Source: DAOUAM01 sp034433305 (GTDB lineage: Bacteria > Chloroflexota > Dehalococcoidia > Lucifugimonadales > DAOUAM01). Taken from it: 24,088 nucleotides of DNA. Position numbers and translations under genes: made by a program. Position 1 is the stretch's first letter. Every line of letters starts with the position of its first letter. Of the stretch, positions 15,129 through 22,695 are shown piece after piece. The notes under the pieces were generated by a model that worked only from the letters and a program-made list of their open reading frames with translations, did no database searches and was not told the DNA's origin. The DNA lies in NCBI GenBank assembly GCA_034433305.1, contig DAOUAM010000070.1, positions 1-24,088 of the forward strand, given 5' to 3'.

Positions 15129-15554
15129 CTAGCCGCCGGCGCGGGCCTTGTCCCGCTCCTCCACGGCGCGACGGATGAAGTCCACGATCTCTGACGTGGG
15201 GGTGCCCGGGCCAAAGACGGCCTTCACACCCATGGCCTGGAGCGCCTGGCGGTCGTCCTCGGGGATAATGCCGCCGGCCACCACCAGCACGTCGTCCATG
15301 CCATTCTCCCTGAGGCCCTGGAATATCTGGGGGAAGAGTTCCATGTGGGCGCCGGACAGGATGCTGAGGCCGATGACGTCCACGTCCTCCTGCAGCGCCG
15401 ACTCCACGATCATCTGGGGCGTCTGGCGTATGCCGGTGTAGATGACCTCCATGCCGGCGTCGCGCAGCGCCCGGGCGATGATCTTGGCGCCCCGGTCGTG
15501 GCCGTCCAGCCCCGGCTTGGCAACGAGAACGCGGATAATCTTTCTGGACTCCAC
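15129..15554 (-). CDS. Methylmalonyl-CoA mutase, B12-binding subunit
   Basis: This 141-residue protein is the cobalamin-binding half of a two-subunit mutase that interconverts methylmalonyl-CoA and succinyl-CoA. It has the base-off/His-on signature: Asp 17, His 19 and Gly 22 in KPGLDGHDRGAKII, then Ser 64 and Leu 66 in GLSILSGAHMELFP, and Gly-Gly at 94-95 in VVAGGIIPEDD. His 19 should be the lower cobalt ligand. The frame is open much further upstream, but that part overlaps the epimerase gene. The start is the GTG at 15554, with AGGAGGT 6 nt before it (15567-15561), only 4 nt after the epimerase stop. The catalytic subunit is the first gene of the same operon. Confidence 0.94.
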   Translation of the reverse strand: MESRKIIRVLVAKPGLDGHDRGAKIIARALRDAGMEVIYTGIRQTPQMIVESALQEDVDVIGLSILSGAHMELFPQIFQGLRENGMDDVLVVAGGIIPEDDRQALQAMGVKAVFGPGTPTSEIVDFIRRAVEERDKARAGG

Positions 15555-15558
15555 TGCC

Positions 15559-15990
15559 CTACCTCCTGGCCGTGTCCTGGTCCACCAGCTCGATGAGCAC
15601 GCCACGGGTGGCCCTGGGGTGTACGAAGGCAACCATGCCCGAAAGCCCCTGCCGTGGCGCCCTGTCCACCAGCTCGATGCCCCTGGCCGCCAGCGCGTCC
15701 AGCGTCCGCTGGAGGTCCTCCACCTCAAAGCAGAGGTGGTGCAGCCCCTCACCCCGGCGCTCGATGAAGCGGGCCACGCCGCCGCCGGGGTCCGTGGGCT
15801 GGATGAACTCAAGCTGCGAGCCTCCCACCCGCACCAGCGCCGCCCGGACGCCCTGGTCAGGGATGTCCTCCACCTCCACGCCGCGCACGCCGAAGACCTC
15901 GCGGTAGAACTTCAGCGTGTCCTCCATGTCGCGCACCGCGATGCAGACGTGGTTCAGGTGCCTGGCGGTGCAGATGGGCTGCTGTGTCAT
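15559..15990 (-). CDS. mce: Methylmalonyl-CoA epimerase
   Basis: This 143-residue glyoxalase-fold protein interconverts the S and R forms of methylmalonyl-CoA, linking propionyl-CoA carboxylation to the mutase. It has the paired beta-alpha-beta-beta-beta modules: HLNHVCIAVRDMEDTLKFYREVFGV with the metal ligand His 14, GSQLEFIQP with Gln 59/Glu 61, GLHHLCFEVEDLQRTL with His 84/85, and GVLIELVDQ with Glu 134. The ATG at 15990 has GGGGGG 5 nt upstream and overlaps the stop of a 31-codon ORF. The stop lies 4 nt before the B12-binding subunit, so translation of the three is probably coupled. Confidence 0.94.
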   Translation of the reverse strand: MTQQPICTARHLNHVCIAVRDMEDTLKFYREVFGVRGVEVEDIPDQGVRAALVRVGGSQLEFIQPTDPGGGVARFIERRGEGLHHLCFEVEDLQRTLDALAARGIELVDRAPRQGLSGMVAFVHPRATRGVLIELVDQDTARR

Positions 15991-16082
15991 GCTGGCCCCC
16001 CTTCGTCGCTATTGTAGCTGGATGGCCCGATGGACTCCTGGGCGACCTCGATAGCCTCCTTCGCCAACGTTATCTCAGCCAT
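15987..16082 (-). CDS. 31-codon bridging ORF between the dehydrogenase and the epimerase
   Basis: An ATG at 16082, 6 nt after the acyl-CoA dehydrogenase stop, opens a 31-codon frame. It starts MAEITLAKEAIEVAQESIGP and ends in DEGGPA, and its TGA overlaps the epimerase ATG in ATGA. The first 17 residues could form an amphipathic helix. The ribosome binding site is weak (GTGAG). The exact fit between two genes of the operon suggests it is translated, either as a small protein or only to couple ribosomes to the epimerase. It could also be the remnant of a longer gene. I recognise no homologue. Confidence 0.45.
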   Translation of the reverse strand: MAEITLAKEAIEVAQESIGPSSYNSDEGGPA

Positions 16083-16088
16083 AGGCGC

Positions 16089-17246
16089 TCACGTCCGTCC
16101 CTGGGCCTGGAGTATGCTCCGGGCGATTATGAGCCGCTGGACCTCTGATGTCCCCTCGTAAATCTCCGTGACCTTGGCATCGCGGTAGAGGCGCTCCACG
16201 GGCGTGGGGGCGAAGTAGCCCGCGCCGCCGTGGACCTGCAGCGCCCGGTCCGCCGACTCCACGGCCACGCGAGAGGCGAAGAGCTTGGCCATGGACGCCT
16301 CGGTGACGAAGGGCAGGCCCCTGTCCTTGAGGGTGGCGGCCTGGTACGCCAGCAGCCGGGCCGCGGCGATGTCGGTGGCCATGTCGGCCAGCAGCCACTG
16401 GATGCCCTGGAAGTCGGCCAGGCGCTGGCCGAAGGCCTCCCGCTGCTGGACGTAGCGCACCGCCGCCTCGTAGGCGGCCTGGGCGATGCCCACGCACTGG
16501 GCCGCGATGGATATGCGGCTGGTGTTGAGCACCTGCATGGCCTCCCGGAAGCCCTCGCCCTCGGGGCCAAGGCGGTCCTCCTGGGGCACCGGGCAGTCCT
16601 GGAACACCACCTCGGCGGTGGACGAGGCCCGGATGCCCAGCTTGCCATGCATAGGGTTGATGCTCAGGCCCCGCGCCTGGCGCTCCACGATAAAGGCGTC
16701 TATGCCCCTGGCACGCAGGCTGCGGTCGTGGGTGGCCAGCACCACGAAGGTGCCGGCCTCCACGGCGTTGGTGATGAACTGCTTGGTGCCGTTGAGCAGG
16801 TAGTAGCCGTCGCGCCTGGTGGCCGTGGTCTGCAGGGCCGCGGCGTCGCTGCCGCAGCCCGGCTCGGTGAGGGCGAAGGCGCCGATGACCTCGGCCCGCG
16901 CCAGGGGCGGGACAAACCGCCGCTTCTGGCCCTCGGTGCCGAACATGTGGATGAACTGGGTACAAAGGGACAGGTGGGCGATGTAGATGGTGCTGGTGGC
17001 GGTGCAGCCCCTGGCCAACTCCTCCACCACCGCCACAAGCTGGCGCATGGTGCCGCCGCTGCCGCCATAGGCCTCGTCCACCGTCAGCCCGAACAGGCCC
17101 AGCTCGGCCATCTGGCGCACGTTGTCCTGAGGGAACTGGCCGCTCTGGTCGTGGGCCGACGCCCGTGGCGCCAGCACCTGGTCGGCGAACTCCCGGGCGG
17201 TGTTCTTCAGCAGCTTCTCTTCCTCAGTCAGTAGCAGGTCGGTCAT
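16089..17246 (-). CDS. Acyl-CoA dehydrogenase
   Basis: This 385-residue flavoenzyme introduces the alpha-beta double bond into an acyl-CoA and passes electrons to an electron-transfer flavoprotein. It has the three family domains: an N-terminal helical domain starting LTEEEKLLKNTAREFADQ, the middle beta domain with FALTEPGCGSDAAALQTTA, and the C-terminal helices with QVHGGAGYFAPTPVERLYRDA. The catalytic base is Glu 364 in EIYEGTSEVQRLIIAR, the position used by short- and medium-chain enzymes, not the isovaleryl type. Substrate chain length cannot be fixed; with mutase and epimerase neighbours, a short or branched acyl-CoA is plausible. The ATG at 17246 has GAGGG 7 nt upstream. It follows the mutase gene by 186 nt, a gap filled with two family A repeats. 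Confidence 0.95.
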   Translation of the reverse strand: MTDLLLTEEEKLLKNTAREFADQVLAPRASAHDQSGQFPQDNVRQMAELGLFGLTVDEAYGGSGGTMRQLVAVVEELARGCTATSTIYIAHLSLCTQFIHMFGTEGQKRRFVPPLARAEVIGAFALTEPGCGSDAAALQTTATRRDGYYLLNGTKQFITNAVEAGTFVVLATHDRSLRARGIDAFIVERQARGLSINPMHGKLGIRASSTAEVVFQDCPVPQEDRLGPEGEGFREAMQVLNTSRISIAAQCVGIAQAAYEAAVRYVQQREAFGQRLADFQGIQWLLADMATDIAAARLLAYQAATLKDRGLPFVTEASMAKLFASRVAVESADRALQVHGGAGYFAPTPVERLYRDAKVTEIYEGTSEVQRLIIARSILQAQGRT

Positions 17247-17265
17247 CTTCTTGCCCTCTCTTAGC

Positions 17266-17345
17266 GGCCCCCTCTCTGGCTCTCCCCCAAAGGGGGCGAG
17301 AATCCTCCCATACCCCCTCTGGGGAAGGCCAGGATGGGGGCCGGA
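17266..17345 (+). repeat. Two-hairpin repeat, family A, copy 5
   Basis: It reads GGCCCCCTCTCTGGCTCTCC, then AAAGGGGGCGAGAATCCTCCC, CCCCCTCTGGGGAAGGCCAG and ATGGGGGCC. It lies inside the mutase operon, between the catalytic subunit gene and the acyl-CoA dehydrogenase gene, in tandem with copy 6. Confidence 0.85.
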
Positions 17346-17349
17346 CGTC

Positions 17350-17424
17350 AGCCCCTCTCTGGCTCTCCCCCAAGGGGGAGAAAAATTCCCTTCCCCCCTT
17401 GGGGGAAGGCCAGGAAGGGGGCCG
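17350..17424 (+). repeat. Two-hairpin repeat, family A, copy 6
   Basis: It reads AGCCCCTCTCTGGCTCTCCC, then CAAGGGGGAGAAAAATTCCC, TTCCCCCCTTGGGGGAAGG and CCAGGAAGGGGGCC. It starts about 83 nt after copy 5 in the same orientation, the same spacing as copies 2 and 3. Confidence 0.85.
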
Positions 17425-17432
17425 AACGCTCG

Positions 17433-19088
17433 CTAGAATGTCACGTACTCCCGCTGCTCGCCGAAGACGCGGCGGAAGGTATCGGCGATCTCGCCCACCG
17501 TGGCGTAGGCCTCCACGCATTCAAGAATGGCCGGCACAGTGTTGTCGGCGCTCCGGGCCACGTCCTCCAGGCGGCGCAGCGTCGCCTGCACCCGCTGGTT
17601 GTCGCGCTCCCGGCGCACGCGGGCCAAGCGCTCAAGCTGCTTGCGCGTCTCGCCGGGGTCTATGGTCTGGAGCCTGCCGATAGGCGGCGTCGGTGCCTGG
17701 TAGCGGTTGACCCCCACCACGACGCGCCTGCCCTGCTCCACCTCCTGCTGGAGCCGGAAGGCACTCTCGTGGATCTCCCGCACCTGGAAGCCCTGCTCCA
17801 GCGCCGCCAGGGCGCCGCCCATCTGGTCTATCCTCTCGATGTAGCGGAAAGCCTCGGCCTCCAGCCGGTCGGTGAGGCTCTCCACATAGTAGGAGCCAGC
17901 CAGAGGGTCCACCGTCTCGGTGACGCCGCACTCGTGGGCCAGGACCTGCTGGGTGCGCAGGGAAAGCTGCACCGACTCCTCGGTGGGCAGGGCCAGGGCC
18001 TCGTCCCTGGAGTTGACGTGCAGCGACTGGGTGCCGCCCAGGATGGCCGCCAGCGCCTGGATGGTCGTCCGCACGACGTTGTTGTCCGGCTGCTGGGCCG
18101 TCAGGGTGACGCCGGCGGTCTGGGTGTGGAAGCGCAGCATCCAGGAGCGGGGGTTCTCGGCCCCGAAGCGCTCCCGTATGATCCTGGCCCACATGCGCCG
18201 GGCCGCCCGGAACTTGGCCACCTCCTCGAAGAGGTTGCTCTGGGCCACGAAGAAGAAGGACAGCCTCCCGGCGAAGCTGTCCACGTCCAGCCCGGCGTCA
18301 ATGGCCGCCTGGACGTAGGCGATGGCGTTGGCGAAGGTGAAGGCCAGCTCCTGCACGGCGGTGGCGCCGGCCTCCCGCATGTGGTAGCCGCTGATGCTGA
18401 TGGTGTTCCAGCGGGGCACGTGCTGGCTGCAGTACTGGAAGACGTCGGTCACCAGCCGCATGGAGGGCCTCGGCGGATAGATATACGTCCCCCGGGCGAT
18501 GTACTCCTTCAGGATGTCGTTCTGGATAGTGCCGTCCAGCTTCGAGGGGTCCACGCCCTGCTTCCTGGCCACGGCGATGTACAGGCATAGCAGGATGGAG
18601 GCCGTGGCGTTGATGGTCATGGAGGTGCTGACTTTGTCCAGGGGGATGCCCGCCAGCAGCAGCTCCATGTCGGCCAGGCTGGAGATGGGCACGCCCGTCC
18701 TGCCCACCTCGCCGATGGCCATGGGGTGATCGGAGTCGTAGCCCATCTGGGTCGGCAGGTCGAAGGCGATGGACAGGCCGGTCTGGCCCTGCTCCAGCAG
18801 GTAGCGGTAGCGGCGATTGGACTCCTCGGGCGAGGCGAGGCCGGCATACTGGCGCATGGTCCAGACGCGGCCACGGTACATATTGGGCTGGACGCCCCGG
18901 GTGTAGGGGTACTCGCCCGGGTAGCCCAGCTTCTGATGGTAGTCGAAGCCGTCCAGGTCTTCGGGCGTGTAGAGGGTGTCAATCTCCAGGCCCGAGTCGG
19001 TCTCGAAGCGCTCCTGGCGCTCCCCGAAGCGCTTCCTCAGCGGCTCCAGGGTGTTGTGCTCCCACTCCTGCTTGCTCCTGCTGGGCAT
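17433..19088 (-). CDS. Methylmalonyl-CoA mutase, catalytic subunit
   Basis: This 551-residue TIM-barrel subunit works with the separate B12-binding protein encoded 1.9 kb downstream. Conserved parts are YPYTRGVQPNMYRGRVWTMR with Arg 64 and Tyr 71, FDLPTQMGYDSDHP, Arg 211 in SMRLVTDVFQYC, and His 236 in ISGYHMREAGATAVQELAF. The Tyr of NMY and the Arg 211 position are those of methylmalonyl-CoA mutase rather than isobutyryl-CoA mutase, which has Phe and Gln there. The start is the ATG at 19088, with AGGAGG 7 nt upstream. An in-frame ATG at 19181 lies before the promoter at 19121-19150 and is not used. It is the first gene of an operon with acyl-CoA dehydrogenase, epimerase and small subunit. 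No MeaB-type chaperone gene is seen here. Confidence 0.95.
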   Translation of the reverse strand: MPSRSKQEWEHNTLEPLRKRFGERQERFETDSGLEIDTLYTPEDLDGFDYHQKLGYPGEYPYTRGVQPNMYRGRVWTMRQYAGLASPEESNRRYRYLLEQGQTGLSIAFDLPTQMGYDSDHPMAIGEVGRTGVPISSLADMELLLAGIPLDKVSTSMTINATASILLCLYIAVARKQGVDPSKLDGTIQNDILKEYIARGTYIYPPRPSMRLVTDVFQYCSQHVPRWNTISISGYHMREAGATAVQELAFTFANAIAYVQAAIDAGLDVDSFAGRLSFFFVAQSNLFEEVAKFRAARRMWARIIRERFGAENPRSWMLRFHTQTAGVTLTAQQPDNNVVRTTIQALAAILGGTQSLHVNSRDEALALPTEESVQLSLRTQQVLAHECGVTETVDPLAGSYYVESLTDRLEAEAFRYIERIDQMGGALAALEQGFQVREIHESAFRLQQEVEQGRRVVVGVNRYQAPTPPIGRLQTIDPGETRKQLERLARVRRERDNQRVQATLRRLEDVARSADNTVPAILECVEAYATVGEIADTFRRVFGEQREYVTF

Positions 19089-19120
19089 GGCGCTGCCTCC
19101 TGAGGGCGACTCCTGGCTTG

Positions 19121-19150
19121 AGTGTAGGTTAACGGGAGTGGGAGTGTCAA
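19121..19150 (-). promoter_or_regulatory. Promoter of the methylmalonyl-CoA mutase operon
   Basis: On the minus strand TTGACA (19150-19145) and TACACT (19126-19121) are 18 bp apart. Transcription would start near 19115, giving a leader of about 27 nt before the ATG at 19088. Confidence 0.55.
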
Positions 19151-19281
19151 TTTGGGGCTGTGCTGCCCTCAGGCTGTTCACCTACCCTTGTAGGCGGGCG
19201 CTGGATGCTGTACGCTGGAATTTCCCCCTCCTTTCATGGGCCGCTGGGCCTCTCAAGGCTGGGGCGTGGCGAGGACAGGAC

Positions 19282-20076
19282 ATGAGGAACGTCAACGGCA
19301 AAAGGCCCGCGCCCTACGTGGCGCTGGTGCTGGACCTGGATGGCACGCTGGTAGGCAGGGACGGCCGGGTCTCGCCCAGGGTGAGGGACGCCGTCAAGCT
19401 GGTGGCGGACAGGCTGCACGTGAGCATCGCCTCGGGCCGCGAGCCTGCCGACGTGCTGTCCGTGGCGGGCCAGCTTGGGCTGAAGGCGCCGCTGATATGC
19501 GACGGCGGCGCGACGCTGCTGGACCCCGTCACCGGCCAGCACATGGCCAGCACGCCTCTGACGCCTACCAACGCCAGGGCCATCATGGACAGGATATGCC
19601 TGCTGAAGACGCCCTTCATCGCCACCTACCCGGGCGGCAGCGCCATGAGCATGGCGGAACTGAATGGCTGGCGCCTGACGCGCATCTCGGCGCTGGACAT
19701 GAGCGAGGCAGCCGCCGATGAGCTGGCGGCCTGCTTCTGCGCTCACCCTGGACTGAACGTGGTGAAGGTGTTCCTGCCCTACAACGGCCTGTGGGCCGTG
19801 GACTTCACCCGCGCCGGGGTCAACAAGGCCACAGCGGCGGCGAAGCTGGGCCAGTTGCTGGGCATCGAGACCTGCCAGATGATCGCGGCCGGCGACAGCT
19901 ACAACGACTTGCCGCTGCTGAGCGTCTGCGGCCTGCGCATCGTCATGGGCCAGGCGCCCGAAGAGCTCAAGGCCATCGCCGACCACATCGCGCCCCCGGT
20001 GGACGAGGACGGCCTGGCCGTGGCCATCGAGAAGTTCGTCCTGCCGAAGCTGCGGAAGGCCCCTGGAGCGCGCTGA
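19282..20076 (+). CDS. Cof-type HAD-IIB phosphatase
   Basis: The 264-residue protein has all HAD motifs. The nucleophile is Asp 18 with acid/base Asp 20 in LVLDLDGTLVGRDG. Motif II is Ser 51 in IASGREPADV, motif III is Lys 182 in GVNKATAA, and motif IV is Asp 205/Asp 209 in AAGDSYNDLPLL. The large cap inserted between motifs II and III places it in subclass IIB, which dephosphorylates sugar phosphates, nucleotides or flavin precursors; the substrate cannot be told. The start is the ATG at 19282 after GAGGACAGGAC, because a frame open further upstream overlaps the divergent mutase gene and its promoter. It is transcribed divergently from the mutase operon and convergently with the subtilase gene, whose stop is only 9 nt away. 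Confidence 0.9.
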   Translation: MRNVNGKRPAPYVALVLDLDGTLVGRDGRVSPRVRDAVKLVADRLHVSIASGREPADVLSVAGQLGLKAPLICDGGATLLDPVTGQHMASTPLTPTNARAIMDRICLLKTPFIATYPGGSAMSMAELNGWRLTRISALDMSEAAADELAACFCAHPGLNVVKVFLPYNGLWAVDFTRAGVNKATAAAKLGQLLGIETCQMIAAGDSYNDLPLLSVCGLRIVMGQAPEELKAIADHIAPPVDEDGLAVAIEKFVLPKLRKAPGAR

Positions 20077-20085
20077 CGCAACCCC

Positions 20086-22668
20086 CTACGGCACGCCGGT
20101 GACCGTCTCGCAGTTGGCGGCAGCCATATCTTTCTTGCCAGCGCCGCCATCGGCGGTGTCCACGCCATCGCCGCAGCGCAGCTTGTCGTTGCCGCCACTG
20201 CCCAGCAGGTTGTCACTGCCAGCGCCGCCGTACAGCCTGTCGCTCTGGTTGCCGCCGTCCACGCTGTCGTTGCCGTTGCCTGAGTAGACCCGGTCGGCGC
20301 CGTCACCAGAGTTGATGGTGTCGTCGCCATCGCCAGTGCAGATGAGGTCGTTGCCAGCCAGGGCGTTGATGGTGTCGTTGCCGCCCAGGGAGGCGATGAT
20401 GTCCACACTGTCGGTGCCGGTAAGCACGTCGTCGCCATCGGTGCCGATGATGGTGGCAGGCACTCCCCGACACTTGACGACAGACGAGCCTACGGTCACC
20501 GCCACGGTGTCCGAGCCGGAGTTGCCCAGGCTGTCGGTCACGGTGACCAGCACATTGTACGTGCCGATGGCTGAGTAGGTATGGGAGCCGGAGACGGTGC
20601 CGGAGCCGTCGGCCTCGGAGACCACGCCGGCCTCGGGAGGCGTGCCATCGCCCCAGTCAATGGTGGCGGTGTGGGTCTCCAGGGCGTCCGTGTCTGTGAA
20701 GGAGGCCAGGATATTTACGGCGCTCCCCAGGGCCACCGACTGGGTCGGGCCAGCATCCACCACGGGCGCAGGCTTGACGAGGCTGGCGGCGGCAGGGCCG
20801 TTGGCCAGGCCGGAGCCGTAGGTGTTGTCGGTGCCAGGGCTGCCCAGGTCCAGGGCGCTGCCCAGGATGGCCGCGCGCAGGGCGGCGCGGTCCGCCAGCG
20901 GGTCGTCGCCAGGCCCGCCGGAGAGCAGCCGCGGCTCCAGCTCCAGCAGCAGGGCGGCCAGGCCGGCCAGGTGAGGCGCCGCCGCCGAGGTGCCGAAGAA
21001 GGGGGTGCCGAAGCCGCCGGAGCCGGTGACCGCCACGCCGTCTATGGCCGTGACATCGGGCTTGATGGCCCCGTTGTTGGTCGGCCCCTGGCTGCTGTAG
21101 GGCGCGATGGTGTCCGTGCCCGGGTCGGAGGCGTTGATGGTGCCCACCGACACCACGCCACCGCCCGAGTCGCTCTGCATGGGCACGCTGCTGCGCATGG
21201 TGTTGTAGTTGATCTCGGTGTCGTTGGACAGCGGCGCGCCGCCGAAGACGAACATCTCCAGCTCGTGGGCCGGCGAGGCCCCGTTGACGTTCACGATGAA
21301 TATGTCGAAGAACTGGTCCGGGCCGAGGTTGATGAAGGGCAGCACCTCGGCAGGCTCGCCGGTCTGGGTGTTGTCGTCGACGCTAAGCTCGGCCAGCTCA
21401 GAGGGGTCGTGCTGGAAGAGGAACAGGTCGTAGTCGCTGGTGGTGGCGCCGAACTCATCGTCCCAGGTAAGATAGACCACCACCATCCCGCCGGAGGGGA
21501 CGAACACGGGGTTGGCGGGGCCGGGGCCGAGGGAGAAGGCGTCTGTAGTGTCGGTTGTCGCCGAGAACTGGTGGCAGAGGTTGGGCAGCGCGACTATGCA
21601 CGCAGCGGCGGGGACGAAGCCCTCCTGGTAGTGATGCAGGGCGTGGTTGCCCACCGAGGTATAGTAGCCCCTGATGGGGTTGCTCAGGGAGGCCAGGACG
21701 CCCGCCGTGTTGGTGGAAACGTCGCTGGACTGGTCGTAAGGCCCGCCGAAGAAGGAGATGTCGTCCACCACCACGTCGCTGACAGAGGCCAGGTAGCGCA
21801 CCGCCCTCATGAACTCCAGGTCGGTGTCGAAGTTGGCGAAGCGTAGCTGTGCGCCCGGCGCGATGTCGTGGACGATCTCCAGCATGGCCGTGCCCTCGGC
21901 GCCCGGCCCGCCGAAGCCCTCCTCCAGGTCGCCGTCCGAGCTGAAGGACGTGGCAATGACGCCACCAGAGGTGGAGACGAGCTTGCCCGTCGCGTCCCTG
22001 TTCAGAGTGGCAGGAGGCAGGTCGCCGGCGGCGATGGCGTCCTCCAGGCCGGCGATGCCATCGGATATGACGCCCACGGTGACGCCGGCGCCGTCCACGC
22101 CCAGGCGGGCGCGCAACTCGTCGAAGCCCAGCAGCGCGTCGCCCTCGGTCAGGGCTGAGCCGGCGTTCACCCGGCCGTAGCGCGGCGGGGTGATGGCCTT
22201 CACCGAGTCCAGCCCGGCCACGCGACGCAGTGCCCTGGGGTTGGCCCGCACCTGGAGCAGCGTCCCGGTGTCGTCCTGCTGCTCCACGGCAACGCCCAGG
22301 GACCTGAGCTCTTGCAGCGCGTCCTGGCTGGCGTCGGCCAGGCGCAGGTACACCTGCACGCGGCCGCGCTGGTCCAGCCGCAGCAGCCCCGACTCCAGCA
22401 GCGCGCCGACGGCCGGCCGCGCCCGGGACAGGGCGTTGGCCGTCACCGCCGCGCTCTCGGGCAGGGCCTCGGCGGCCTCCACCAGTCGCTCGATGGCCGA
22501 GGCCATCCTGGAGCCTTTGGACAGCGGCAGCCCGGACAGGGGCCGCAGGTCCTCGACAGGCTCGTAAGACGGGTCCGGTGGCGCGGCGTGGGACACACGC
22601 ACCACGGCCAGAGACACTACCAGAATGGCTATGCCCCCCAGCATAGCCGCCACGCGCGCAGTCCTCAT
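20086..22668 (-). CDS. Secreted S8-like serine peptidase with PKD domain and RTX repeats
   Basis: This 860-residue exported protein has a signal peptide (about 1-28, hydrophobic core AAMLGGIAILVVSLAVV, likely cut after SHA). A prodomain-like region reaches about residue 190. The subtilisin-type catalytic domain spans about 190-630: Asp 203 in VTVGVISDGIAG, Asn 341 in SVGN, and Ser 561 in GTPFFGTSAAAPHLAG. Where the family has HGT, this protein has AEGTAMLEIVHDIAPGA, so the catalytic His is replaced by Glu 258. A beta-rich insert (about 390-480, with DYDLFLFQHDPSE) interrupts the domain. A PKD domain follows (about 634-728, IDWGDGTPP and GSHTYSAIGTYNVLVTVTDS). Then come calcium-binding RTX-like nonapeptides (about 743-838, GGNDTI, GDGDDTI, GGAGSDNL). 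The ATG at 22668 has GGAGG 8 nt upstream. Confidence 0.92.
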   Translation of the reverse strand: MRTARVAAMLGGIAILVVSLAVVRVSHAAPPDPSYEPVEDLRPLSGLPLSKGSRMASAIERLVEAAEALPESAAVTANALSRARPAVGALLESGLLRLDQRGRVQVYLRLADASQDALQELRSLGVAVEQQDDTGTLLQVRANPRALRRVAGLDSVKAITPPRYGRVNAGSALTEGDALLGFDELRARLGVDGAGVTVGVISDGIAGLEDAIAAGDLPPATLNRDATGKLVSTSGGVIATSFSSDGDLEEGFGGPGAEGTAMLEIVHDIAPGAQLRFANFDTDLEFMRAVRYLASVSDVVVDDISFFGGPYDQSSDVSTNTAGVLASLSNPIRGYYTSVGNHALHHYQEGFVPAAACIVALPNLCHQFSATTDTTDAFSLGPGPANPVFVPSGGMVVVYLTWDDEFGATTSDYDLFLFQHDPSELAELSVDDNTQTGEPAEVLPFINLGPDQFFDIFIVNVNGASPAHELEMFVFGGAPLSNDTEINYNTMRSSVPMQSDSGGGVVSVGTINASDPGTDTIAPYSSQGPTNNGAIKPDVTAIDGVAVTGSGGFGTPFFGTSAAAPHLAGLAALLLELEPRLLSGGPGDDPLADRAALRAAILGSALDLGSPGTDNTYGSGLANGPAAASLVKPAPVVDAGPTQSVALGSAVNILASFTDTDALETHTATIDWGDGTPPEAGVVSEADGSGTVSGSHTYSAIGTYNVLVTVTDSLGNSGSDTVAVTVGSSVVKCRGVPATIIGTDGDDVLTGTDSVDIIASLGGNDTINALAGNDLICTGDGDDTINSGDGADRVYSGNGNDSVDGGNQSDRLYGGAGSDNLLGSGGNDKLRCGDGVDTADGGAGKKDMAAANCETVTGVP

Positions 22669-22695
22669 GCTTATCGCCTCCCCTGGCACACCCAG

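Noticed and set aside
16075..16965. 296-codon minus-strand frame overlapping the acyl-CoA dehydrogenase
   Set aside because: Low-complexity shifted-frame translation; the dehydrogenase frame is complete.
17334..18590. 418-codon plus-strand frame opposite the mutase gene
   Set aside because: It begins in repeat copy 6 and continues antisense to conserved mutase sequence.
17433..19088. Isobutyryl- or ethylmalonyl-CoA mutase instead of methylmalonyl-CoA mutase
   Set aside because: The substrate-contact Tyr (NMY) and Arg (SMRLVTD) are those of methylmalonyl-CoA mutase, and an epimerase is in the operon. Ethylmalonyl-CoA mutase is not fully excluded.
20086..20440. Tandem DNA repeat or CRISPR-like array
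   Set aside because: The periodicity is the codon-level trace of the nine-residue RTX-like repeats, with no conserved spacers.
20581..21846. 421-codon plus-strand frame opposite the subtilase gene
   Set aside because: Antisense, Gly/Arg/Val/Asp-rich, no motif.
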